Positions 38,507 through 46,934 of a stretch of DNA of 64,000 bases are shown piece by piece (within the stretch, counting starts at the first letter, position 1; the number at the start of each line of letters is the position of its first letter). The position numbers and the translations under genes are program-made. Under the pieces are notes generated by a model. It had not been told where the DNA came from and made no database searches. It saw only the letters and a list, made by a program, of their open reading frames with translations. Origin of the DNA: an uncultured Collinsella sp. (GTDB lineage Bacteria > Actinomycetota > Coriobacteriia > Coriobacteriales > Coriobacteriaceae); contig UQHV01000012.1 of the NCBI GenBank assembly GCA_900540895.1, positions 1-64,000 of the forward strand, in the 5' to 3' direction.

Positions 38507-38540
38507 GCGCCCGCTTGCTCCCCAGCAAGCGGGCGCGTTA
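38507..38540 (+). terminator. Terminator of the kinase/cell-wall cluster
   Basis: GCGCCCGCTTGCT (38507-38519) pairs perfectly with AGCAAGCGGGCGC (38524-38536) around a 4-base C loop, followed by GTTATTT. Confidence 0.85.
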
Positions 38541-38947
38541 TTTATCGACAGGCCAGGGCTCCATAGCAACGCAAAGAGGCCCGCAAAAGCGAGCCTCTCA
38601 GGTAACAACAGATATGTGATGCAGTAATTACTAGCCGCAGAACTTCACCATGGTCTCGACCATGGACTCTTGCCTATAGACAAAATGTCCAGAAGCAAGG
38701 AGATGAAAGAGTAAGGACAACGCCCTCTAAAAGAAGGCCGTATATGAAGATTGCATATCCCTTTTGCCTTCATATACTCAAGAAGCACCCCTCGAAGCGC
38801 TCCTGAGAGGCCCCCTTGGATGCAACCCAGGGGATCCAGATTCTGGTAGACATCGGCACAGCAAAATCCTGCCGCGCAGGCACGAACGGACATCTTGACT
38901 CCCAACGCAATGCGGGGCGCCCCAAGACACCCCGCCACGACAAAAAA
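38541..38947. other. Intergenic region with possible gene remnant
   Basis: A minus-strand hairpin AGGCTCGC-TTTT-GCGGGCCT followed by CTTTG (about 38570-38603) would terminate leftward transcripts, yet the nearest intact leftward gene ends about 345 bases away. A short minus-strand frame ending at 38632 reads SMVETMVKFCG then stop, which looks like the tail of a lost gene. GCGGGG/CCCCGC (38911-38935 region) forms a weak stem after the sugar kinase. No intact gene is seen. Confidence 0.35.
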
Positions 38948-39820
38948 CTAGTTCTCGTAGACCAGCGGGTGGCCCCAACTGCCCTCGATCTTGCAGGTCT
39001 GCGCCGCAAAACCGGCAGCGAAGTCCAAGCTCTCGCGAATTGCGGCCTCGCCGCACTCGCCGGCCTTCTTCTTGGAAAGATAGGTGACCAAAAACGCCGT
39101 CAGCAGTGAATCGCCGGCCGCCATAGCGTCTTTGAGCTCCTCGGGCGCCACGGGCTTGATGCCCTGCTCGTAGAAGTTTTCGCCGTCATAGGCGACGGAA
39201 CCCTTGCTCCCGCGCGACGCGCATACGATTTGAGGGCCAAGGGCCTTCACCCACTCGAGCTTCGCCTTGATATCCTCCAGGGAAGCGTCGCCCATGGACA
39301 TAAAGGCGTACGTCACAAATGGCGCAATCTGCTCGAAGTACTCGTCGGTGGAGTCATCGGAGAAGTCGAAGCTGATAGGCACACCGGCAGCCTTGATCTT
39401 GGGGAGCTCGCGCTCGGTGAAGCAGTAGTTGCCGCTGTGCACCAAATCGAAGCCGCTGACGTACTCGGCGGCGAAGCGGTCTATCACGTAGCGCATGTCG
39501 CCACGTATGCCGCCTTCATTGGAGCCCAGGAAGATACGGTCCCCGGTCTTGTCAACGGTCACGCGAGCGGCGCCGTTGACGCCCAGGACCTGCTGGCAGC
39601 GAAGAAGCTCGACGCCCTCGTCCTCAAGCGATGCTATAACGTGCTCGGCCTCCTCATCTGATCCGAAGATTCCCATGTAGGCGCTGCGATCGACACCGAG
39701 CTTCTTGGCGAAGACGGCGAAGTTGACTGCGTTGCCGCCGGGATACATAGTCTTGATATGCTCGTACTTATCGACAACGTTGTCTCCAAAGCCGAGCACG
39801 CTTATAGGATAGGCTGCCAT
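38948..39820 (-). CDS. frlD: PfkB-family sugar kinase, probable fructoselysine 6-kinase
   Basis: A 290-aa ribokinase-fold enzyme. The N-terminal substrate signature is MYPGGNAVNFAVFAKKLG. The C-terminal PfkB catalytic segment reads DAMAAGDSLLTAFLVTYL, whose D would be the catalytic base. With FrlB- and FrlC-like genes beside it, the expected reaction is ATP-dependent phosphorylation of fructoselysine at O-6. Assignment to that substrate rests on context. The ATG at 39820 has TGGAG with six-base spacing and is preferred over an ATG 12 bases upstream. It is last in the operon. Confidence 0.8.
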   Translation of the reverse strand: MAAYPISVLGFGDNVVDKYEHIKTMYPGGNAVNFAVFAKKLGVDRSAYMGIFGSDEEAEHVIASLEDEGVELLRCQQVLGVNGAARVTVDKTGDRIFLGSNEGGIRGDMRYVIDRFAAEYVSGFDLVHSGNYCFTERELPKIKAAGVPISFDFSDDSTDEYFEQIAPFVTYAFMSMGDASLEDIKAKLEWVKALGPQIVCASRGSKGSVAYDGENFYEQGIKPVAPEELKDAMAAGDSLLTAFLVTYLSKKKAGECGEAAIRESLDFAAGFAAQTCKIEGSWGHPLVYEN

Positions 39821-39918
39821 GGTTATCTCCATTCAGGTAAACCGCCGTGGCTACGGCGAGCAGAAGAGGCGCGAGGATTCGCACGTCTCAACGCGCTTCG
39901 CGCCCCGTTCTAAAATCG

Positions 39919-40887
39919 CTAGTACTTCTCGATGCCCATGTAACGACGCACGTCCGGGTGATGGTCGAACACCTTGCCGCGAGCGGAGCGCAGCTCACAG
40001 TTCATCGCGTAGAACAGGATTGGATCAAGGAACGCGCGAACGCTTGCCGGTACTTGGTCCATGCCGTACTCCATGGCGTCGAGCACCATAAGAGTGTCGG
40101 TATGGGTCTCGAGGAATGCGAGGGCGCGCTCATCCATGGCTCGGCACTCACTGGAAGACATCTGCAGGAAGTAGAAGACTCCGGGCTCGGTCACCTCGAA
40201 GGGGCCGTGGAAGTACTCGCCGGAGTGGATATAGGCGCAGCTCTGCCACTGCATCTCCATAAGCGAGCAGATAGCGAAGCCATAGGTCTGGCTAAACACG
40301 GGACCGGATCCCAAGATATACAGGAACTTGTGGTCCTGGCACAGGGCGGCAAAACGGTCGCAGAGTTCGGCGTTGACCTTCTCGCGAGCTGCAGGCAGGA
40401 TCTGGTCCATCTTGGCGATGCCTTCGTACATGTCGGCAAGGTCGGCATAACCTTCCTGCTGATCCAGGAGCTCGGAAGCGAGAGCCAAAGAGATGCCGGC
40501 GGGCACCTCCGCCTGCGGAACTCCCTCGCCCCACGGATATACCCAGCACGTCCACTCACCGTTATCGATGCCGGAACCCGCGTTGTCCGTCTGCACGATA
40601 ACGGTCGCGCCCGCCGCCTTGGCGATCGAGCACGCATCGATTACCTCGGGGGTGTTGCCGGAGTGGCTGCAAGCGATGACAAGGGACTTTTCGCCCAGGC
40701 GCTTGGGACGCATGATATCGAACTCGCGGGCGGTATACGCCTCGCTGGCAAACGTAGTCGCCTCGCGCTTGAGCAGCTCGTGGGCGGGCAGCAGGTCGAT
40801 GAGGGAGCCGCCGCAGGCAACCCAGAAGACGCTATCGAAACCGCCCTTTTCAGCGATTGCGTCGGCGATAAGATCATGTGCGTTCAT
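39919..40887 (-). CDS. frlB: SIS-domain deglycase, FrlB-like
   Basis: A 322-aa two-SIS-domain protein. VFWVACGGSLIDLLPAH and VIACSHSGNTPEVIDAC are sugar-phosphate binding loops of the first domain. YILGSGPVFSQTYGFAICSLMEM and SGEYFHGPFEVTEPG belong to the second and closely follow E. coli FrlB (SGEFRHGPLEIVEPG), as does the C-terminal HPDVRRYMG. The family splits fructoselysine-6-phosphate into glucose-6-phosphate and lysine. Glucoselysine-type relatives exist, so the exact Amadori compound is inferred. AAAGGAAG precedes the ATG at 40887. Confidence 0.82.
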   Translation of the reverse strand: MNAHDLIADAIAEKGGFDSVFWVACGGSLIDLLPAHELLKREATTFASEAYTAREFDIMRPKRLGEKSLVIACSHSGNTPEVIDACSIAKAAGATVIVQTDNAGSGIDNGEWTCWVYPWGEGVPQAEVPAGISLALASELLDQQEGYADLADMYEGIAKMDQILPAAREKVNAELCDRFAALCQDHKFLYILGSGPVFSQTYGFAICSLMEMQWQSCAYIHSGEYFHGPFEVTEPGVFYFLQMSSSECRAMDERALAFLETHTDTLMVLDAMEYGMDQVPASVRAFLDPILFYAMNCELRSARGKVFDHHPDVRRYMGIEKY

Positions 40888-40987
40888 TGTTATTCTTCCT
40901 TTCGATACGGCGGACGAATCCGCCAACGTTTACTGCGAGTCTTCTCGTCAAGCGTGTTGACTTCCCCACGCGAATGGGAGCTACGCG

Positions 40988-41845
40988 CTAGTCGACAAAA
41001 TACCTCTCGAAGGCGTCCATGTTGTGCCGGTCCGCTGCTGCGGGATCATCGGAATACCTTCCATCGGTGATCTCCTGGCCAAGATAGCCCTCGAACCCAT
41101 GCGCGTTGAGGACGCGTACGAAATCGTCCATACTGTGCTTTCCATCGCCCCAAACCAGATGGCCATATGGGTCGCCATCAATGAAGCGCATGTTCCTTAT
41201 GGCACCATCGCTAAACTCGGCAAACCACTCTTCAAGGCTCTCGCCGGCGACTCCCATAGCGGTAGTGTCCACCATTGGAGTAAGGTGCGGGCTGGCTACT
41301 TGGTCAAGCATGCGCCTGGCGTCCGCGAGTGTAACCACCAAGTTGCTCTCTTCCGGCCTCAGGCTCTCCATGCAGAGGGTCACGCCGTGCTCGCCGGCAT
41401 AGTCCGCAAGAATCGCCAAGTGCTCGGCAGAGCGCTTCCAAGCCTCCTCGCGGTCCTCGTCCCAATCGCCCCAACCGGAGTTGATGGACATATACGGGGC
41501 GCCGAGCACCTCGGCGAGCTCGATGCCGTGCTTAAAGTAAGCGAGGCTCCGCTGCGCGTGGAGGGGCTTTCTGGCAGCGTACTGCCACGGATACACCACG
41601 TTCTCCGGACACAGGGAGCTCACGGAGAGTCCGCGGGACTCGATCTTGCGGCGAAGCTCGTCGGCCTCGAAATACCCCGTGTGGTCCAGCGTCACGTGCG
41701 GCTCGGCCGCCCAAAGCTCGATGGTTTTGAAGCCAAGGCGCTGCTGAGCATCAAGGAAGTAATCGAGCGACCACATGATGTAGTGAATGTTCATGCCGGC
41801 GACCTGCTCGCGACGCAGACGGGGTGTGGAAGCGCTTAAATCCAT
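40988..41845 (-). CDS. frlC: Sugar isomerase/epimerase, FrlC-like
   Basis: A 285-aa TIM-barrel protein of the xylose isomerase-like/AP endonuclease 2 family. LGFKTIELWAAEPH opens the barrel. CMESLRPEESNLVVTLADA and SPHLTPMVDTTAM parallel E. coli FrlC (fructoselysine 3-epimerase), and GQEITDGRY supplies the last metal-binding glutamate. It would convert psicoselysine to fructoselysine. TAGGAGG, overlapping the upstream transporter's stop codon, is eight bases before the ATG at 41845. An upstream GTG at 41854 is too close to that site. Confidence 0.78.
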   Translation of the reverse strand: MDLSASTPRLRREQVAGMNIHYIMWSLDYFLDAQQRLGFKTIELWAAEPHVTLDHTGYFEADELRRKIESRGLSVSSLCPENVVYPWQYAARKPLHAQRSLAYFKHGIELAEVLGAPYMSINSGWGDWDEDREEAWKRSAEHLAILADYAGEHGVTLCMESLRPEESNLVVTLADARRMLDQVASPHLTPMVDTTAMGVAGESLEEWFAEFSDGAIRNMRFIDGDPYGHLVWGDGKHSMDDFVRVLNAHGFEGYLGQEITDGRYSDDPAAADRHNMDAFERYFVD

Positions 41846-41857
41846 GCTGGGCACCTC

Positions 41858-43320
41858 CTACATCGGCAGTAGGCCGGAAATCACAGTCGCGACCAATCCG
41901 AACAGAACCATGAAGATAAAGAACTTCCAGATGGTCTTCCACCATTGCCCGAAGGAGATCTTCGCCACGGCAAGACCCGCGACGGTCATGCCCGCAACGG
42001 GGCTGATGGTGTTGACGGTCTGGTTCGCGAACTGCAGAGCGGTGACGGCAGCCTCGGGATTGAGGCCCATAAGCTCGGTCAGCGGGCCCATGACGGGCAT
42101 GGTGAGTGCAGCGAGGCGGAGCTGGAAGGAACCAGCAGCGAAAGCAGGCCGAGGACGATGTACATGAAGGTGGTATAGATGAAGGACGGAGCGCCCGCAA
42201 GGAGTCCGACGAGCCAGTTAAGAATAGAGTCGATGATCATTCCGCCCTCTGCGACGACCAGGATGCCGCGGGCGATGCCGATGATGCAGGCTGCGTAGGC
42301 GAAGTCGGCGATTCCGCGGACGAACTCCTCCGCAATGGTCTTCTCGTCCAGGCCGCCGAGTATGCCGGCAAGAAGGCCCATGGCCAGGAACACCATGGAG
42401 ATCTCGTCCATATACCAGCCCTGGGTAACGAGGCCCCACACGATAACGCCCATGCCGACCGCGAAATCAATGAGGACGAGCTTGTGGCGAAGCGTGAACT
42501 CCTCTTCGATAGAAGCATCAGTGACAGAGAACTCGATGCGCTTCTGCTTATCGTCCTCATAGGTGATGGAGGACTTGGGATCGAGCTTGACGCGGCGCGC
42601 GTAGCGCATGGCCCAGAAAATGCCCGCGGCGGTGAAGATGACCCACAGGATGGCGCGGAGCCAAAGCTGGGGATTTCCCTCGATGCCGATAACGCCCTGG
42701 GCGATCAGCACGTTGAAAGGATCAATAGTGGATGCGCAGTAACCAAGGTTGGGGCCGAGGAAGCAGATGATGAACGCGGTCATGGAGTCATACCCGATGC
42801 TCAGCATGATGGGGATGAAGATCGCGTAGAACGGCAGCGCCTCCTCGGACATGCCGAACGTGGTGCCGCAGATCGAGAGCAGGATCATGGAGATGGGGAT
42901 GATCAAGATGTCCTTGTTCTTCAGCTTCTTGATCACGCGGCTCATGCCGGCGTTTAGGGCGTTGGTCTTGGTGACGATGGCGAACGATCCGCCGATCAGC
43001 AGGACGAACGCGACGACATCGGCCGCAGCCTGAATGCCCTTGGCGGGAGCCTGCAGGACGGCATCGATGCCCTGTCGCAGATCGACGGTCTCCCCCGTCT
43101 CCGAATCGGTGTAGACCTTGTCGACCTCTTGGTACGTTCCGGCTACGGCGACTTCTCGCTCGCCCGCGGCCGTCTGAATGGTCTGGCGGTCGAACTGACC
43201 CGATGGGACGATCCATGTGAGCACCGCGAAGAACACGATCAGCATGAACGCGATGGTGTACACATGGGGAAGCTGGAGATGGAATCTGCGCTTGGGCTTC
43301 TCCTGTTTGGCATCCGACAT
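41858..43320 (-). pseudogene. YfcC-family transporter with one frameshift
   Basis: Reads as a roughly 488-aa ion-coupled membrane transporter of the YfcC/DcuC-like superfamily: LPHVYTIAFMLIVFFAVLTWIVPSGQ at the N-terminus, SICGTTFGMSEEALPF mid-protein. Near codon 401 (about 42116) a CGGCC expected for Ser-Gly-Leu reads CGCC. One lost base moves the frame, ending in PCPSWAR and stop, while the correct continuation (LTMPVMGPLTELMGLN) proceeds in the next frame to 41858. The lost part includes the last two or three helices. AGGAGGTTAAGA precedes the ATG. It replaces the APC-type FrlA of E. coli as the likely importer. Sequencing error is possible. Confidence 0.8.
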
Positions 43321-43381
43321 TCTTAACCTCCTGCCAGAGCAACGATGCTTGCCAAAAATCCTTCACGTATAGGCAAACATC

Positions 43382-43445
43382 TTAGGTTGTTCTATGTATA
43401 ACCTGCATGAAGGCGTCGGTCAAGAAACATATTAGGTTGTTCTAT
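43382..43445 (-). promoter_or_regulatory. Promoter of the frl operon flanked by repeated operator sites
   Basis: On the minus strand TTGACC (43418-43423), a 17-base spacer and TATACA (43395-43400) form a good sigma-A-type promoter. TTAGGTTGTTCTAT (plus-strand reading) occurs twice, at 43382-43395 and 43432-43445, exactly 50 bases apart. One copy overlaps the transcription start region and the other lies just upstream of -35. The first is part of an interrupted palindrome AGGTT-N11-AACCT. They are probable sites for the adjacent GntR regulator. Confidence 0.75.
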
Positions 43446-43517
43446 AAGTGGTAACTTTTACGCGCTAAACGGACCTGCCGCGGCAATACGAGAACAGCGC
43501 TGTGTGAGACAGAGCCG

Positions 43518-44252
43518 CTAGATATCGAAGCTGTAGCGCGAACCCACGTAGTACTGTCTGCCATAGCAGAAGCGCTCTCCGTTGGAATCGAGAAAGCCCG
43601 CGTTCATGAAGAACAGCGGCTCCCCTACTGGGACCTTGAGCTCGCGGGCGGCATCAATTCCCGCACGGGCGATCTCCAGCCTGCAGGGATCGGACGAGCA
43701 GGGATACCTACCCGTACGCTCCCCCACGGCCTCGAATATCGAACAATTGGAGAGACCGATATCTTTGAGAAATTCGAATCCATCGACAGGATAGTAGTTG
43801 TTCTCGAACAGGACCGGCACGCCGTCTGCGGTACGCACGCGTGAGACCAAGATGAGGTCAGAGCCTTCATCCAAGCCAAAGAAAGAAGCGAGGTCGCGAT
43901 CGGCGGCAACGGTCTTGCGGGCAACGACGCGAGCGCCCGCCTTCATGCCGTTTTCAGCGCATGCTTGGGTAAAACTCTGAACATCGTCCTTCTGATGCAC
44001 CTTGCGAATTATCTTTGTCGCGGTCACAAACGTACCACGCCCCTGCCGCTTGGTGAGATACCCCTCGCCCACAAGCTCCTCTATTGCGCGGCGAACCGTG
44101 ACCCTTCCCACGCCGTACATCTTAGAAAGCTCAAGTTCCGTTGGAATCTGCGAGTCAACGGGATATGTCCCCTGTTCGATATCGCTCTTAAGCAAATCGA
44201 GCACCTGTTGATACAGCGGGGCGGAAGAGCCCCCATCCAGATGCGCATCCAC
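43518..44252 (-). CDS. GntR/HutC-type transcriptional regulator
   Basis: A 244-aa repressor-type protein. The N-terminal winged helix-turn-helix is typical GntR (IPTELELSKMYGVGRVTVRRAIEELVGEGYL). A UTRA ligand-binding domain follows (VLFENNYYPVDGFEFL and FCYGRQYYVGSRYSFDI). E. coli FrlR is of the same class and responds to fructoselysine-6-phosphate, so that ligand is plausible. The start is GTG at 44252, with AAAGGGAG seven bases before; the ATG in the same region is out of frame. It is encoded directly upstream of the operon it probably controls. Confidence 0.88.
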   Translation of the reverse strand: MDAHLDGGSSAPLYQQVLDLLKSDIEQGTYPVDSQIPTELELSKMYGVGRVTVRRAIEELVGEGYLTKRQGRGTFVTATKIIRKVHQKDDVQSFTQACAENGMKAGARVVARKTVAADRDLASFFGLDEGSDLILVSRVRTADGVPVLFENNYYPVDGFEFLKDIGLSNCSIFEAVGERTGRYPCSSDPCRLEIARAGIDAARELKVPVGEPLFFMNAGFLDSNGERFCYGRQYYVGSRYSFDI

Positions 44253-44563
44253 AAAAACTCTCCCTTTAAGGCGTTCGCGATCTCAACGACTCCATTCTAC
44301 CGCACATGGAAAAATGAGGTTAAACACATAGGGGCCCTGCATGTTTGAGCGGATCGGGAATCTGGTCGCTGATTTCGTCCGCATTTGCTTGCGAAAAACC
44401 AAAACGCTCCTCGCGCTTGGCGAACACGGTGAGGCCCGCCGCCTTGCACGCAGCGATCGATGATGCTCGTGTGATGTTGGCTTCCTTCCTTTGCTTGCGA
44501 GGCGCGTCACTCGTCCTGCTGAGCCGCGGGCCCATCGTTCGGCGTGGCCTGCCTGCGCGGGGC

Positions 44564-44722
44564 ATGCCGGGAATTGATGTAGTCGTATGCGTAGGCGATC
44601 TCCGCGACGGGGACCTCCACGTGGTAATGGGCGGAAATGTCAGAGAAGCTCGTGCGGAATGCGATCGAGGTAGGCTCTGTGTCTCGGGGATGTTCATGCG
44701 GCTGGTCCTCCTTTCGCCACAC
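44564..44722 (-). pseudogene. Remnant of a PRD-type regulator
   Basis: A short minus-strand frame contains TSFSDISAHYHVEVPV followed by AEIAYAYDYINSR, resembling the end of a PRD domain of LevR-like PTS regulators (VPxxEIxYIxDxI pattern). Nothing recognisable precedes it on the strand, so only a fragment remains. The identification is by eye and tentative. Confidence 0.4.
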
Positions 44723-44990
44723 ACCTTACGGGCGGGGTGGTGCGCGGAACGGGTTGGCGCCAGTGTTTCGTCACGGGCGCGTGCGCTTCGGCACTCCATG
44801 CTACATCTGAGTGGCATATGGCGACTTCTCGACACTCGCGCTCGACACAGCGAGCGGAAATGGCGCTGCCTGCCGAGCGCCTCGTGGGCGCATCCCGACC
44901 GCAGAAGTGAGCGCGAAGGCTCGTCGAAGTGCTGGGTGGGGGACCGGCGGTCTGGATACGCGGTTTCGTTCGGCGAAGGCGGCGAGGCGA

Positions 44991-45353
44991 ATGGCATGGC
45001 GAACGTACGGGTTTGACGTGAACGGGTTGCCCGTGGCGGCGTGGTATCGGGAGGAGACGGTCGAGCAGGTGCTCGCGCCGCTGCTCGCCCGTCTCGCGCG
45101 CTCGCATCAGGAGAAGGGGCCGCAGGCCCATCTCGGCAACCCGGTGCGCATACGCTATTGCGACCGGGACGGCCACGTGTCGCGAACGGATATCGTCCGC
45201 CAGGTGGACGTCGCGCCGCGAAATGCAGACTCGCCTCAATCGTCGGTAAGGGATGCCGCGGGCGATACGATGGAATCCACGGACCGCACCGCGCCGCCGA
45301 GATTGCGACGCGAATGCAGGCGATGCGCCCGAAAAACTCCTCCGCGCATGTAG
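44991..45353 (+). pseudogene. Chimeric remnant: kinase N-terminus joined to another fragment
   Basis: YGFDVNGLPVAAWYREETVE followed by QVLAPLLARLARSHQEKG resembles the N-terminus of uridine-kinase-like P-loop proteins that normally continue into a glycine-rich nucleotide loop. Here the sequence instead passes into NPVRIRYCDRDGHVSRTDI, which looks like part of a WYL-type module, and then into low-quality coding. No ribosome binding site is seen. It reads as a deletion scar joining two old genes. Confidence 0.4.
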
Positions 45354-45377
45354 GGCGAAACGCCAGATTGGAGCTCC

Positions 45378-46608
45378 ATGAACGATTTCTCCCTCTACTC
45401 CCCCACCCGCTTTGTCTTTGGACGAAAAGTGACCGACAAGGTTGGGGAGACCCTGTCCGTCTCCGGCCACCGCCGAGCGCTCATTGTCTACGGCAAGGGT
45501 TCCGTAGTCCGCTGCGGAACGCTCGGCCACGTGAAGGCATCGCTCGACGCCGCGGGCGTGGAGCACATCGAGCTTAGAGGGGTGCGTCCAAACCCCGAAA
45601 TAGGCTTGGTGCGAGAAGGCGTCGAGCTCGCACGGGAAAACGACGTCGACATCATCCTGCCCGTGGGCGGCGGCTCAGCCATGGACTGCGCGAAGGCCAT
45701 CGCGCTGGGGGCGGTATACGACGGCGACGTATGGGACTTCTTCCGCAAGCGCGCCGTTCCCGCCGACCGCATCGACGTCGCCTGCGTGGCGACCATCCCC
45801 GCATCGGGTCCGAGGCCTCTAACTCCTGCGTTATCAGCAACGACGAGGAGCACCTCAAATGCGGCATTAACACGGACCTCAACCGCCCGGCCATCGCCTT
45901 CCTCGACCCGGAACTGACCTTCACCCTGCCCGCCTACCAGACCGCCGCGGGAGTGACCGACATGATCGCCCATACATGGAGCGACTCTTCTCCGGCGAGC
46001 CCGCCGTGGGCGTAACCGACAACAGCGCCTGCGAGCCAGTGCGCGCTGCGATGGAGGCGGCGTCCAAGGTGATGGAGAACCCAGATGACTACGACGCCCG
46101 CGCCGAGATCATGTGGGTGGGTACGCTCGCCCATAACGGCCTCGCCGGCTGCGGCCTGGGTGTCCCCGGCCTGCGCGACGGCGATTGGACCTGCCACGTC
46201 CTTGAGCACGAGCTGTCCGCACTGGACACCAAGATCACGCACGACGCCGGCCTCGCCGTCATCTTCCCCGCCTGGTTGCGCTACGCATGGCGAGAGCACC
46301 CCGAGCGCTTCCTGGAGTTCAGCGCCCAGGCCTTTGGCGTCGAACCCGTCGATTCGGACGCGGACGAGCTCGATGTGGAGGTAACCCCCGAGCAGGCAAT
46401 CGAGTACGCGGTCGAAGCGACCATCGACGAGCTGCAGGATTTCAACGTCTCGCTGGGAATGCCACGCACGCTATCGGAGTTCGGAGTCACCGAGGACGAT
46501 ATCGAAAAGATGATTCCGGACCTCAAGATCAACCGCGGAGAGCTCTTCGGCAGCTTCAAGAAGCTCACGCTGGACGACGCGAGAAAGATTTACCGCAGCA
46601 CACTCTAG
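45378..46608 (+). pseudogene. Iron-containing alcohol dehydrogenase with two frameshifts
   Basis: Related to NADPH-dependent butanol dehydrogenases (group III Fe-ADH). The first frame gives FSLYSPTRFVFGRK and ILPVGGGSAMDCAKAIALGA (nucleotide binding). At about 45808 GGTTCC is reduced to GGTCC; the next frame continues ASNSCVISNDEEHLKCG to VTDMIAHT. At about 45975 ACC is reduced to AC; the third frame continues MERLFSGEPAVGVTDN to the normal C-terminus DDARKIYRSTL. Both lesions are single-base losses. Together the frames cover the whole protein. An upstream GGAGCTCC precedes the ATG at 45378. Confidence 0.88.
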
Positions 46609-46934
46609 GAAACAGATGCCCATCCCCCACGGGCGAGCAGCACGGCGGCCCCCGCAAACCAGAAACGGCGCCGCTCCCGCGACGCCGTCATATTCCCTGG
46701 TGCCCCCGGGCGGATTCGAACCGTCGACACCCGCTTTAGGAGATATGATTTAATGCTACCCCCTACCATGCATCAAGCATCATTGAACACCATATAACCG
46801 CAGATAAACATAGCAGTTTGTGTCTTTTACCTCTGATAGCTGCGCCTACGCTTTTACAAACATATTACTAACGGCTTTAGCTAAACTGCACTCAATGAAT
46901 TGTTGAAAACTCTTCAAAGAAACGGAGTGCAAAG
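46609..46934. other. Left junction of the mobile element
   Basis: ACGGCG...CGCCGT (about 46664-46689) is a possible terminator of the dehydrogenase. The 48-bp att repeat follows. From 46744 the sequence becomes AT-rich. TTGAA-AACTC-TTCAA lies at about 46903-46917, and TGTTGAAAACT there recurs near the right end at 59858-59868, so it could be an integrase arm site. GGAGTGCAAAG leads into the integrase gene. Confidence 0.5.
46696..46743 (-). repeat. attL: 48-bp duplicate of the tRNA-Arg 3' half
   Basis: Identical over 48 bases to 60015-60062, covering the T-arm, variable loop, part of the anticodon arm, acceptor 3' strand and CCA of the tRNA-Arg gene. The 5' half of a tRNA is absent here, so this is the attachment-site duplicate and not a second gene. 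Confidence 0.93.

Noticed and set aside
38645..38938. 97-codon minus-strand frame after the kinase cluster
   Set aside because: Cys/Gly/Leu-rich without family pattern and no ribosome binding site; at best part of a decayed gene.
44694..45566. 290-codon minus-strand frame through the remnant region
   Set aside because: Arg/His-rich shadow of the plus-strand remnants with no motif; not a gene.
46696..46743. Second tRNA-Arg gene
   Set aside because: Only the 3' half is present; no acceptor 5' strand or D-arm can be found. It is the att duplicate.
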